Source: Ilyomonas sp965214235 (lineage in GTDB: Bacteria; Bacteroidota; Bacteroidia; Chitinophagales; Chitinophagaceae). Taken from it: 64,000 bases of DNA. The stretch covers positions 1,984,001 through 2,048,000 of the forward strand of contig CBDCBH010000003.1 in assembly GCA_965214235.1 (NCBI GenBank). The letters are read 5' to 3'. The notes under the pieces were generated by a model. The model made no database searches, was not told where the DNA came from, and worked only from the letters and a program-made list of their open reading frames with translations. Position 1 is the stretch's first letter. Every line of letters starts with the position of its first letter. The position numbers and the translations under genes were made by a program. Positions 1 through 8,473 of this stretch are shown one piece after another.

Positions 1-1415
1 CCGCAATTCAGGCAGTGAATGCAGCTTACAGCGAATTAAAATTTACGAGCGCCACCACAAACCCGCTTTGGGTATTTGGCGATATTGCATCAGACGATGC
101 TGCCACCGGAAATGTTGGCGCAAGCCCCGATGCAGCCACCATTGATAACTTTTCTTTTTCTACTACCAACTCGCATTTATCAAACGAATGGGGAAACTTT
201 TATGAAGGCGTAACCAATTGCAATCTGGTTCTGGCAAATGTTCCATCCATCAACATGGATACAGCGTTGCGCTCCAGAATTTTGGGTGAAGCGCGGTTTT
301 TAAGAGCCTGGTATTATTTTATGCTGGTGAATATTTATGGTGATGTGCCCGTTGTACTGAAGCCCTTAACGCCTGATGAAATGCAGGTTGCACAATCTCC
401 TGCCCAACAAATTTATGAGGGCGTTATTGAGCCCGATTTAAAAACTGCTTTGGGTATTTTGCCATCAGGTTATTCCGGTGCCGATGTAGGAAGAGCTACA
501 AGCGGCGCAGCAGCTTCATTATTGGCTAAGGTGTATTTATACCAGCAAAAATGGGATTCCTCTTTACTCTATTCTAACCTTGTTATCAACAGCGGGCAGT
601 ACAGTTTAATGAAGGTTTACTCGCAGGATTTTGATGCGCTTCATAAAAATAACCAGGAGTCTGTTTTTGAAGTACAAATGCTGGGCGGACAAAACCCGAA
701 TGTTGGCAATTCATTAAACCAATGGTTTGCCCCGCAGGTAGTAGGCGGATATTATTGCGATGCGCCGAATCAAAACTTTGTTGATGAATTTGAACAAACA
801 ACAGATAGCGTGTACGACCCAAGGTTAGATTATACTGTTGGAAGAGATAGCATGTTATGGAACAACGGGCAGTTGTATTCACGTTCCTGGTCTCCGCAAA
901 CGGGATACCTCACAAGAAAACACCAGCAGCCTCTTTCCCAAGCACCTATTATCGGGCAGGGAAGCTGCGATTATGTAGCCATACGTTATGCCGATGTGTT
1001 ATTATTTAATGCAGAGGCTTTGAATGAATCAGGACAAACAAGCCAGGCTGTGATCCCACTCAATCTGGTTAGAAAACGAGCCAGGGAAAGTTATTTGTAC
1101 GATAGTTCCCTACATGGTTTTGGTGCAGTTCCCGCGGGGCTTTTGCCCGATGTTGCGGCAGTATCACAATCGCAGGTTCGCACAGCCATCATTCATGAAA
1201 GAAGAGTGGAATTGGGTTTTGAATTTCACCGGTTTTTCGATTTGGAAAGATATGGAGCCAGAGATCTCAATACTGGTTTAGGTCCTGCTTATGTAAACAA
1301 TCTGATCAATGGCTCTCTTATGAACATGAACGGAGTTCCCGCATTTTCTTACTCTAAAAACAAAACCTTTCCGATACCGCAAAGTGAAAGAGACTTAGAC
1401 AAAGCGCTTAAATAA
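1..1415 (+). CDS. SusD/RagB family nutrient-binding lipoprotein (5' end missing)
   Basis: This is the C-terminal part of a SusD/RagB protein, the surface lipoprotein that caps a SusC TonB-dependent channel and hands it glycans. The frame is open to the left edge (residues AIQAVNAAYS precede the GTG at 15), so the real start, signal peptide and lipobox lie outside the window. Family features seen are the NFYEGVTNCN and RFLRAWYYF helices of the TPR-like core near the start, the ADVLLFNAEALNE segment, and the C-terminal IIHERRVELGFEFHRFFDL stretch that is almost diagnostic. It ends with FPIPQSERDLDKAL. A LamG lipoprotein follows after 34 bp and was probably co-transcribed. The partner susC is presumably upstream. 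Family assignment is secure; the glycan is inferred from the GH130 genes downstream. Confidence 0.93.
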   Translation, partial: AIQAVNAAYSELKFTSATTNPLWVFGDIASDDAATGNVGASPDAATIDNFSFSTTNSHLSNEWGNFYEGVTNCNLVLANVPSINMDTALRSRILGEARFLRAWYYFMLVNIYGDVPVVLKPLTPDEMQVAQSPAQQIYEGVIEPDLKTALGILPSGYSGADVGRATSGAAASLLAKVYLYQQKWDSSLLYSNLVINSGQYSLMKVYSQDFDALHKNNQESVFEVQMLGGQNPNVGNSLNQWFAPQVVGGYYCDAPNQNFVDEFEQTTDSVYDPRLDYTVGRDSMLWNNGQLYSRSWSPQTGYLTRKHQQPLSQAPIIGQGSCDYVAIRYADVLLFNAEALNESGQTSQAVIPLNLVRKRARESYLYDSSLHGFGAVPAGLLPDVAAVSQSQVRTAIIHERRVELGFEFHRFFDLERYGARDLNTGLGPAYVNNLINGSLMNMNGVPAFSYSKNKTFPIPQSERDLDKALK

Positions 1416-1449
1416 AAATGTTTTCATCATCATTTAAAAAAATAAAACT

Positions 1450-2574
1450 ATGAGATCAAAAGTTCAGATTCGCTATTTAGCACTTACCATCGCATTTGGA
1501 TTGTCGCTGGTAATGTTCATTTCTTCGTGTAAAAAATCAGGTCCTTCCTACACGCCGCCCAATACTACCAGTTTATCGGCTTCTATTGATTCCGCCCAAT
1601 TCTATTTGAGCAATACGCATGAAGGCACACAGCCCGGCGAATATCCTACAGGTTCGCAGGCAACGCTGAAAGCAGCCTTAACTTCTGCGCAGGCTGTATT
1701 AGCCAGTACAAGTACCAATGCAACACAAGCCCAGGTTACGGCTGCAACCGCCAATTTAAATGCTGCCATTGCAGCTTATGAAGCCGGAAAAATAACGCCG
1801 ATTGCTGCTTCGGCAATTGTTGCGTACTGGAAGTTCAACGGCAATGCAAACGACTCTTCGGGCAATGGGAATAATGGTACACTAACAGCTTGCCCTCCAA
1901 CCATAGGTGGTGTTGGGCTTGTTATCACGCCTGGTGTAACGCCCGGTGGTGTGCCAACGCTCACTGCCGACCGTTTTGGCAATGCGGCTTCAGCCTATAA
2001 TTTCAGCAATGGCAGCCATATTGAAGTGCCTTATTCACCCACTCTAAATCCAAAAGCAATAAGCGTTAGCCTTTGGGTGAGGCAGGATACGGCTGGCAGA
2101 ATAGACCATTCTGCAGATTGTTACATGGTTTCCTTAGCGCGCTGGAATGGCTATAAATTCCAAACACAATCTACGCAAAGACCATTCTTTACTTTCTCAA
2201 CCGACTCTACCATTTTTGACCGTGATGCTGCAACAGCAATGACGGTTGGTAAAACAACAGGCGCAGGTCCGTGGAGCCATTTGGTGGTTACCTATGATGG
2301 CAATGGCAATGAAAACTTTTACATCAATGGCACCTTGGTTAAAACGTACATGTTAGCCGGAACCATGAAATCCATCAACCCACAAGTTGGTTTAAGTATT
2401 GGTTCTGATTTGCCCAATGCCGCATACAAATATGATTCTACCGGACCAGACGGTAACTACTACGTCGGATATGGTGGATACTGGACAGGCGATATGGATG
2501 ACATCATCATTTACAATATTGCTTTAACAGCGCAGCAGGTAACGCAGGTTTACAATCAGCAGGCTACTCAATAA
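1450..2574 (+). CDS. LamG-domain surface lipoprotein
   Basis: A 374-residue secreted lipoprotein with a hydrophobic signal and lipobox ending ISSC at Cys27, followed by KKSG, the usual start of a Bacteroidota surface lipoprotein. Residues about 40-115 form an Ala/Thr-rich helical segment (LKAALTSAQAVL, LNAAIAAYEAGK) like FIVAR-type linkers. From about residue 120 the protein is a concanavalin A-like LamG fold: it opens with VAYWKFNGNANDSSGNGNNG and has GPWSHLVVTYDGNGN and DMDDIIIYN near the end. Such proteins bind glycans at the cell surface beside SusCD pairs. It lies 34 bp after susD and is followed by a strong terminator, so it closes the SusCD operon. The ligand cannot be told from sequence. 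Confidence 0.85.
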   Translation: MRSKVQIRYLALTIAFGLSLVMFISSCKKSGPSYTPPNTTSLSASIDSAQFYLSNTHEGTQPGEYPTGSQATLKAALTSAQAVLASTSTNATQAQVTAATANLNAAIAAYEAGKITPIAASAIVAYWKFNGNANDSSGNGNNGTLTACPPTIGGVGLVITPGVTPGGVPTLTADRFGNAASAYNFSNGSHIEVPYSPTLNPKAISVSLWVRQDTAGRIDHSADCYMVSLARWNGYKFQTQSTQRPFFTFSTDSTIFDRDAATAMTVGKTTGAGPWSHLVVTYDGNGNENFYINGTLVKTYMLAGTMKSINPQVGLSIGSDLPNAAYKYDSTGPDGNYYVGYGGYWTGDMDDIIIYNIALTAQQVTQVYNQQATQ

Positions 2575-2676
2575 ATACCATTGTTGATTGATGATTTGTG
2601 ATTGCTGTAAATACTTCCGGCAAATAACTACTTACAATCACCCATTTAAAATGGTATAAAAACAAATGCAATCAAC

Positions 2677-2717
2677 AAAAAACCACTACCTGAACTTGTA
2701 ACGGTAGTGGTTTTTTT
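2677..2717 (+). terminator. Rho-independent terminator
   Basis: A perfect 14-bp inverted repeat (AAAAAACCACTACC at 2677-2690, complement at 2703-2716) with a 12-nt loop, ending in a T run. It separates the SusD-LamG operon from the ABC importer genes. Confidence 0.85.
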
Positions 2718-2744
2718 AATCTGTTTTATTTTCTTTTATCAACT

Positions 2745-4043
2745 ATGAATGCCATTTATAAAAGGCTTTTGTTTTTGCTCCCTTTTGCTGCTTTTGTTTC
2801 CTGCAGTAACTCTTCTTCAAAAGACGATACAATATTATTCTGGTGTTCCAACAACAACCAGGAAATAAAACTATGTACCAACATTACAACTTCATGGAAT
2901 AAAAATAATCCTGCTCATTCAATTCATCTTCAACCAATACCCGAAGGCCAGTCGAGCGAAGAAGTGATATTAGCCGCCGTGGTAGGAAAAACAACGCCCG
3001 ATATTTATGCCAACATGTGGCAGGGCAATGTTGAAATGTATGCCCATGCCGGTGTTTTAATTCCGTTAGATACACTGCCAGGTTTTATGGATTTTATAAA
3101 ACAGCGTTGCGATAGCGCTGCCATAAAAGAAATTACATCATCGGATGGGCACATCTACCAGGTGCCCTGGAAAGTGAACCCGATAATGACGATTTACAAC
3201 GAAAATATTTTTAAAGAAAACAAGATAACCTCAGTTCCTCAAACCTACAGCAGTTATAATGCGGCGGCTGAATTGTATAAAACCAACTGCATAAAAAATG
3301 GGGCAAAAGAAAACCGGTTTGGCTATACCGAAGTAAAAGCTATCTGGTACCAACGGTTTTTTAATTTTTATACCTTGTACATTGCCGCTTCTAACGGCGC
3401 GCCGCTTATTGTTCACAATAAAGCTGCGTTCAACAATAAGTACGCTGTAGAAGTGTTTGCCTTTTTGCAAAATTTATATAAGCAGGGATATTTTTCAAGA
3501 GAATCAAATTCCGCTTCGACCGATCCATTTGTTATTCAAAGCATCGCTACAACCTGGACGGGGCCGTGGGAAATTGCATATTTAAATAACATTAAAAACA
3601 AAGGATTCGATTTTAATTATTTTCCGCCCATTGTTCCTGATGATCATACGGGCCCGATTTATACGTATGCCGATCCTAAAAACATTGTCATCTTCAATAC
3701 CTGCAAGCATCCGCAGCAAGCCTGGGCTTTTTTACAAACATTGCTTAACAAACAAGGCGACCTGCAATTGCTGACCCTGACCGGACAATTGCCGCGAAGA
3801 AACAATTTGGATTCAGACAGTTTTTACTCAAAATATTTTAGGGATAACCCAATGATGCTGCCTTTTGCTAAGGAAGTGCCTTATGTAAAGGGTTTTGATA
3901 ATTGCGATGTAATTGTAGAAGTGCTGGACATTATTTCGCAGGAATATGAAGCGTGCGTTGTATATGGAAAAAAAACGCCTCAACAATCCATCGCCGATGC
4001 AGAAGCGGATGTAAATATTTTATTAGGCAAAGAGAATAAATAA
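2745..4043 (+). CDS. ABC sugar transporter, extracellular solute-binding lipoprotein
   Basis: A 432-residue family 1 solute-binding protein that captures a sugar outside the inner membrane for an ABC importer. The signal peptide ends in a lipobox with Cys20 (FVSCSNSSS). Family features are the early ILFWCSNNNQEIK strand, the conserved TPDIYANMWQGNVEMYA segment, the PWKVNPIMTIYNENIF hinge region and TWTGPWEIAYL. The C-terminal part has HPQQAWAFLQTLL and GQLPRRNN. It is followed after only 2 bp by an oxidoreductase gene and then by two permease genes, so the run 2745-6903 reads as one operon. Substrate is probably an oligosaccharide, judged from the GH130 genes, but this is inference. Confidence 0.9.
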   Translation: MNAIYKRLLFLLPFAAFVSCSNSSSKDDTILFWCSNNNQEIKLCTNITTSWNKNNPAHSIHLQPIPEGQSSEEVILAAVVGKTTPDIYANMWQGNVEMYAHAGVLIPLDTLPGFMDFIKQRCDSAAIKEITSSDGHIYQVPWKVNPIMTIYNENIFKENKITSVPQTYSSYNAAAELYKTNCIKNGAKENRFGYTEVKAIWYQRFFNFYTLYIAASNGAPLIVHNKAAFNNKYAVEVFAFLQNLYKQGYFSRESNSASTDPFVIQSIATTWTGPWEIAYLNNIKNKGFDFNYFPPIVPDDHTGPIYTYADPKNIVIFNTCKHPQQAWAFLQTLLNKQGDLQLLTLTGQLPRRNNLDSDSFYSKYFRDNPMMLPFAKEVPYVKGFDNCDVIVEVLDIISQEYEACVVYGKKTPQQSIADAEADVNILLGKENK

Positions 4044-4045
4044 CA

Positions 4046-5161
4046 ATGGAAGATGAAATGAACATAGGAGTAATTGGCGCGGGCGCATTTGCTTTGTTTG
4101 CAACCAAAGCTTTTTTGCAAGTGAAAGAAGTAAAAATAATTGCTGTCTTCGACATCAATACAAGCGCAGCCCAAAGCATGGCGCAGGAAGTAAAAGCAAT
4201 TGCTTACGATGATATTACAACCTTTTTGGAAAACAAAGAAATTGACCTGGTTTATATAGCTACTCCGCCGTTTCTTCATTACCAACAATCGAAAATGGCA
4301 TTAGAGGCTGATAAGCATGTGATTTGCGAAAAGCCGGCTGCCCTAAAAACAAAAGAAGCAGAAGAACTGCAGGCATTGGCATCAGCCATGAACAAACTGT
4401 ATGTGGTGAACCTGATGCAGCGATACAACCCTTTGTATGCGATTATAAAGAGCATCATTGATGCAAAAATGATGGGTAATTTTCTTCATGGCTTTTTTGA
4501 AAATTATGCAAGTGATGAAAATCTGAATGAACAACATTGGTTTTGGAACGAAGGGGAAAGTGGTGGCATATTCATCGAACATGGCGTTCATTTCTTCGAT
4601 ATGTTTTCCGGCTGGCTTGGGAAAGGAAAATTAGTGAGTTCGGTGCAGTTGCAACGCCCGAACACATCAACCAAAATAATTGACAGAGTGCAGGCTACAG
4701 TGCTGTACAGTTGGGGCATCGTAAACTTTTATCATGGTTTTGATCAGCCTAAGCTATTAGACCGCCAGGAAATGAAACTGCAATTTGAAAGGGGCGATAT
4801 TACTTTATACGGATGGGTGCCTGTGAAAATGAAGCTGAATGCTTTGCTGAAAAAAGAAAACACAACAGCGTTGCGAAGAATGCTGGTTGATTCTTCAACC
4901 CAAATTGAAACAAAAACAAACGATAGAAATAAAGGAGTAAGAGGCAGGTTTACAGATATTGATTTTGATGAAGAAGTAAAGATGGAATGGGGAAGTATTG
5001 AGAACAAGCAAAACGTTTATACTGAACTGCTACAACGGATGCTGCACGATCAAATAAAATGGATTAAAAACAAAACCCACGTACGTGTGATAACTGATAA
5101 AAACGCAGTGGATTCATTACAAATGGCAGAAGAGGCTACAATAAACGCCCATAAATTTTAA
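4046..5161 (+). CDS. Gfo/Idh/MocA family NAD(P)-dependent oxidoreductase
   Basis: A 371-residue sugar dehydrogenase-like protein. It begins with the Rossmann motif NIGVIGAGAFALFA and has the family signature CEKPAALKTKEAEEL about 100 residues in. The substrate side has GGIFIEHGVHFFDMFSGW, which matches the GGVLxDxGxHxxD region holding the catalytic His. These enzymes oxidise, reduce or epimerise sugars or inositols with NAD(P). It is 2 bp behind the binding-protein gene and 10 bp ahead of the first permease gene, so it probably acts on the imported sugar or a derivative. The first ATG was chosen; a second Met at residue 5 is nearly as good. The exact reaction is unknown. Confidence 0.9.
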   Translation: MEDEMNIGVIGAGAFALFATKAFLQVKEVKIIAVFDINTSAAQSMAQEVKAIAYDDITTFLENKEIDLVYIATPPFLHYQQSKMALEADKHVICEKPAALKTKEAEELQALASAMNKLYVVNLMQRYNPLYAIIKSIIDAKMMGNFLHGFFENYASDENLNEQHWFWNEGESGGIFIEHGVHFFDMFSGWLGKGKLVSSVQLQRPNTSTKIIDRVQATVLYSWGIVNFYHGFDQPKLLDRQEMKLQFERGDITLYGWVPVKMKLNALLKKENTTALRRMLVDSSTQIETKTNDRNKGVRGRFTDIDFDEEVKMEWGSIENKQNVYTELLQRMLHDQIKWIKNKTHVRVITDKNAVDSLQMAEEATINAHKF

Positions 5162-5171
5162 GTAAACAAGC

Positions 5172-6071
5172 ATGAGCGAAGCAGTAACACATACAAAAGG
5201 AACCATAAAAAAAAGGTATCAAAAAATAATATTGCCTTATTTGCTGGTATCGCCTTATCTCATTTTTACAACTGTTTTCGTGCTGTTTCCTGTGTTGTTT
5301 TGTTTTTTTCTTACGTTTCACAAATGGAACATTATCTCTTCCATGAAGTTCATCGGGATAGATAATTATACACGCTTGTTTCACGACAGGTTGTTTTGGA
5401 AAGCCATTCTCAACACGCTAAAATTTTTGATGCTGCACATTCCTTTGCAGTTGGTGGTATCGTTATCGCTGGCTTACTTGCTCAATCAAAAAATAAAAGG
5501 AATTTCTTTTTTCAGAGGTTCTTTTTTTATGCCCGTAATTGTTTCGGGCGTAGTGGTAACCATATTGTGGCAGCAGTTGCTCGGTTACGATTTTGGGTTG
5601 ATCAATCGCATGTTACAGCCTTTGGGCATCCATAAAATTGGCTGGCTGGTGAACCCTGACGTCGCGATTTATTCCATTGCAGTAATGGCTACCTGGAAGA
5701 ACGTAGGCTTATATGTCATTCTTTTTTTAACCGGGCTTCAAACCGTGCCCACACAATATTACGAAGCGGCTAAAATGGAAGGTGCAAGCGCATGGCAGCA
5801 GTTTTATCATATCACTTTACCCATGATTAACCCAACCATTTTTATGGTGGTAATCTTATCAACCATTGGCGGCTTTTCTCTTTTTATAGAGCCTTATGTA
5901 ATGACGGGCGGCGGTCCTTTAAACACAACGCTTTCAGCGGTATTGTACATTTATAAACAGGCTTTTGAATATTATAACATGGGCTATTCGTCAACGTTAG
6001 GTTTTTTTTATGCGATGATTATCATGCTCGTTGTTATCATCCAGAAAAGAACAATTGAGAAAGAAATATGA
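5172..6071 (+). CDS. ABC sugar transporter permease, MalF type
   Basis: A 299-residue inner-membrane permease of the carbohydrate-uptake family. About six membrane segments are visible, starting with a TM near residue 25. The cytoplasmic EAA loop that docks to the ATPase is clear: YYEAAKMEGASAWQQFYHITLP followed by the P-x-x-x-P style NPTIFMVV segment. It has no extra periplasmic domain, as in the short MalF-like proteins of sugar importers such as UgpA or MsmF. It sits 10 bp after the oxidoreductase gene and 4 bp before the second permease gene. The ATPase partner is probably the MalK-like gene at 11082, five kilobases downstream. Confidence 0.93.
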   Translation: MSEAVTHTKGTIKKRYQKIILPYLLVSPYLIFTTVFVLFPVLFCFFLTFHKWNIISSMKFIGIDNYTRLFHDRLFWKAILNTLKFLMLHIPLQLVVSLSLAYLLNQKIKGISFFRGSFFMPVIVSGVVVTILWQQLLGYDFGLINRMLQPLGIHKIGWLVNPDVAIYSIAVMATWKNVGLYVILFLTGLQTVPTQYYEAAKMEGASAWQQFYHITLPMINPTIFMVVILSTIGGFSLFIEPYVMTGGGPLNTTLSAVLYIYKQAFEYYNMGYSSTLGFFYAMIIMLVVIIQKRTIEKEI

Positions 6072-6075
6072 AACG

Positions 6076-6903
6076 ATGAGAACACGATTTTCAATACAAA
6101 GTATAGTGATGTATGTGCTTCTTACGGCGGCGGCCATTACATTTATTTACCCGTTTTTGTGGATGATAGGCGCTTCCCTGGCGCCTATGTTCGACCTGAA
6201 TAAAATGACGCTTTTTCCTTCGCATCCCACCTTTAGCAACTTTGTAATCATGTTTCAAAAAATACCCATCGGGCGCTCGCTTATTAATAGTTTGCTGGTG
6301 GCAATGCTAACAACATCAATCATCTTACTCACGGGTTCAACGGTGGGTTATGCGCTTGCAAAAATGAATTTCAAAGGAAGAAGCTTTATATTTTATGTCA
6401 TTGTATTTACCATGTCGCTTCCTTTCCAGGTAACATTAATACCCAATTATATTACGATGGTAAACCTGCACCTGGTAGATACCTTTATTGTTTTGGTGAT
6501 TCCGTTTGCAGTAAGCGCGTTTGCAATATTGATGTTTCGCCAGGCTTTCCAGGGCTTGCCGCAAGCGTTGATTGATGCCGCAAGAATGGATGGCTGCAAC
6601 GAAGTGGAAATTATATTTCGGGTATTGTGGCCCAACATAAAATCAACCATTATTACCGTAGCCATCCTTTCTTTTATCGGGTCGTGGAATGAAGTGTTGT
6701 GGCCTTTAATTGTGGTGCGAAATGAACAGCTAATGACGATGCCGCAATTAGTTACTTTGTTTGCCGTTGGCGGAAGATCGGATAGCCAGTTAGGCGTGAA
6801 GATAGCCGCCGCCGTTTTGTTAGCCTTGCCGGTGATGATAGCTTTTTTATTTTTTCAGAAATACTTTATCCAAAGCATGGCATCAACAGGTATGAAGGAT
6901 TGA
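6076..6903 (+). CDS. ABC sugar transporter permease, MalG type
   Basis: The second permease half of the importer. I start it at the ATG at 6076, giving 275 residues (MRTRFSIQS...), because the longer reading frame from 6031 would overlap the first permease by 41 bp and add a charged, non-homologous leader. About six membrane segments are visible. The EAA loop is LIDAARMDGCNEVEIIFRVLWPNIK, typical of MalG-like subunits, and the C-terminus FFQKYFIQSMASTGMKD resembles the family's usual GLTxGAVKG ending. It forms a heterodimer with the product of 5172-6071. The operon probably ends here, because a 41-nt palindrome follows within 61 bp. Confidence 0.92.
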   Translation: MRTRFSIQSIVMYVLLTAAAITFIYPFLWMIGASLAPMFDLNKMTLFPSHPTFSNFVIMFQKIPIGRSLINSLLVAMLTTSIILLTGSTVGYALAKMNFKGRSFIFYVIVFTMSLPFQVTLIPNYITMVNLHLVDTFIVLVIPFAVSAFAILMFRQAFQGLPQALIDAARMDGCNEVEIIFRVLWPNIKSTIITVAILSFIGSWNEVLWPLIVVRNEQLMTMPQLVTLFAVGGRSDSQLGVKIAAAVLLALPVMIAFLFFQKYFIQSMASTGMKD

Positions 6904-6963
6904 AAGACAGAAAAAGCTTTAAGCGTTGTTGAAGAAAGCGGCCACGAAGATGGGGGAAAGGAA

Positions 6964-7004
6964 GTTTAAGGTTCCGAACCTTTTAAAGGTTCGGAACCTT
7001 AAAC
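6964..7004. repeat. 41-nt perfect inverted repeat
   Basis: Two 20-nt arms (6964-6983 and 6985-7004) are exact reverse complements around one central base. Each arm also contains the smaller inverted repeat AAGGTTC/GAACCTT, so it could form either one long hairpin or a pair of short ones. There is no T run, so it is an atypical terminator; it could be an RNA-stability element or protein site between the permease and GH130 genes. Confidence 0.8.
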
Positions 7005-7034
7005 TCTAATGAAAATTTGTACAAAAACAAATCA

Positions 7035-8471
7035 ATGACAATAAACAAAAGCGATGTAAAAATAGTGGCAAATCCAAAAGCCGTGATTGCGCAGTTTTTA
7101 AGTTTGCCGGGCAACAATCGTGTTGTGAATGTAATAGAAAGAGTGCAAAAACTAACGGAAGAAGAAACAACTCATCTTCTTCAAAAAGCGATGAATGATT
7201 TTGGTAACCGGCATCGTAACCTGCAACAAATTTTCACTCAACATTTTGAACAAATCCAAAAGAGCCACGCTCATTTGCTTTCTTCTTTTAGTGATAAAAA
7301 AAAGACATTGCTGGGTGCTTTTTTTACAAAAGAATATTCCATCCAATCGGCTGCTTTGTTCAATCCGTCTATTGTACCACATCCTAACCAAACGGACTTA
7401 AAGAAAGGCGAGCAAAGGTTTGTGATGAGCCTGCGTGCAACGGGCGAAGGTCATATTTCATCCATCACTTTTCAAACCGGAATTGTGGATGCAGCCGGTG
7501 AGATAAAATTGGATGAACCGCCTTCCTGTTTTACCTCTTTACAAAAAAATAAAGAGGCTTTGTACACGAAAGAGTTTATAAAAAGATGCGTAAAAGAAAA
7601 CGATGATTTTGATGCCGCTTTGTTAGATAGTTTACCTGCTTCGTTTACGGCTGATGAGGCAGTAAGGATTCTTAAAAATGAAGCAAAAACAAACCCCGTT
7701 ATTCTTCCCTTCATAGAAAAAATTGAGCAAATATTTGATTCCAATTACGAGCTGAAACCCAGAGCCAACTTGCCTTTGAACGAATGCGCGATTTTCCCCA
7801 GCGCCAAAGCGGAATGCATGGGAATGGAAGATGTTCGCTTGGTTCAGTTTAATGAAGATGGAAAAACAACTTACTACGGTACTTATACCGCTTATGATGG
7901 CAGGCAAATCAAAAGCATGTTGATTGAAACAGATGATTTCAATGTATTTAAAATACGAACCTTGTATGGTACAGCCATTTCTGATAAAGGCATGGCATTA
8001 TTGCCTCAAAAAGTAAACGGTAAATATGTAATGATTTCAAGGCAGGGAGGCGAAAAAATAAACATCATGTTCTCCGATAAATTATACCACTGGGATGAAT
8101 ACCAAACTTTATTAGAACCCGAATATGACTGGGAATTAGTGCAAATGGGCAATTGCGGATCGCCTATAAAAACAAACAAAGGTTGGTTGCTGCTTACGCA
8201 TGGAGTTGGTGTGATGCGCACGTATGTTATCAGCGCGGTATTGCTCGATTTAAGTGACCCTTCCAAAGTGATTGCAACATTTCAAAAACCAATTTTAGCG
8301 GCTGATGAAGAGGAGCGCGAAGGCTATGTTCCCAATGTTGTTTACACTTGCGGCTTGCTAAAGCACAACGAGCAATTAATTATCCCTTATGCTGTGTCAG
8401 ATTCTGCCATTCGTTTTGCAACTGTTATAGTAGATGAATTATTAAATGAGATGAAAATAAAAACCACATAA
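7035..8471 (+). CDS. Glycoside hydrolase family 130 protein (mannoside phosphorylase/mannosidase)
   Basis: A 478-residue GH130 protein. I use the ATG at 7035 rather than the in-frame TTG at 7017. The N-terminal 100 residues are helical and are found in the longer GH130 group. The five-bladed propeller then begins around SAALFNPSIVPHP. Family hallmarks are RFVMSLRATGEGH, the MGMEDVRLVQF segment (the ExxR motif), GTYTAYDG, and MGNCGSPIKTNKGWLLLTHGVG near residue 375. GH130 enzymes phosphorolyse or hydrolyse beta-mannosides. It lies 3 bp ahead of a lipoprotein gene that overlaps a second GH130 gene, so the three form an operon in the mannoside locus. The linkage cleaved cannot be assigned. No signal peptide is seen, so it is cytoplasmic. 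Confidence 0.9.
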   Translation: MTINKSDVKIVANPKAVIAQFLSLPGNNRVVNVIERVQKLTEEETTHLLQKAMNDFGNRHRNLQQIFTQHFEQIQKSHAHLLSSFSDKKKTLLGAFFTKEYSIQSAALFNPSIVPHPNQTDLKKGEQRFVMSLRATGEGHISSITFQTGIVDAAGEIKLDEPPSCFTSLQKNKEALYTKEFIKRCVKENDDFDAALLDSLPASFTADEAVRILKNEAKTNPVILPFIEKIEQIFDSNYELKPRANLPLNECAIFPSAKAECMGMEDVRLVQFNEDGKTTYYGTYTAYDGRQIKSMLIETDDFNVFKIRTLYGTAISDKGMALLPQKVNGKYVMISRQGGEKINIMFSDKLYHWDEYQTLLEPEYDWELVQMGNCGSPIKTNKGWLLLTHGVGVMRTYVISAVLLDLSDPSKVIATFQKPILAADEEEREGYVPNVVYTCGLLKHNEQLIIPYAVSDSAIRFATVIVDELLNEMKIKTT

Positions 8472-8473
8472 CA

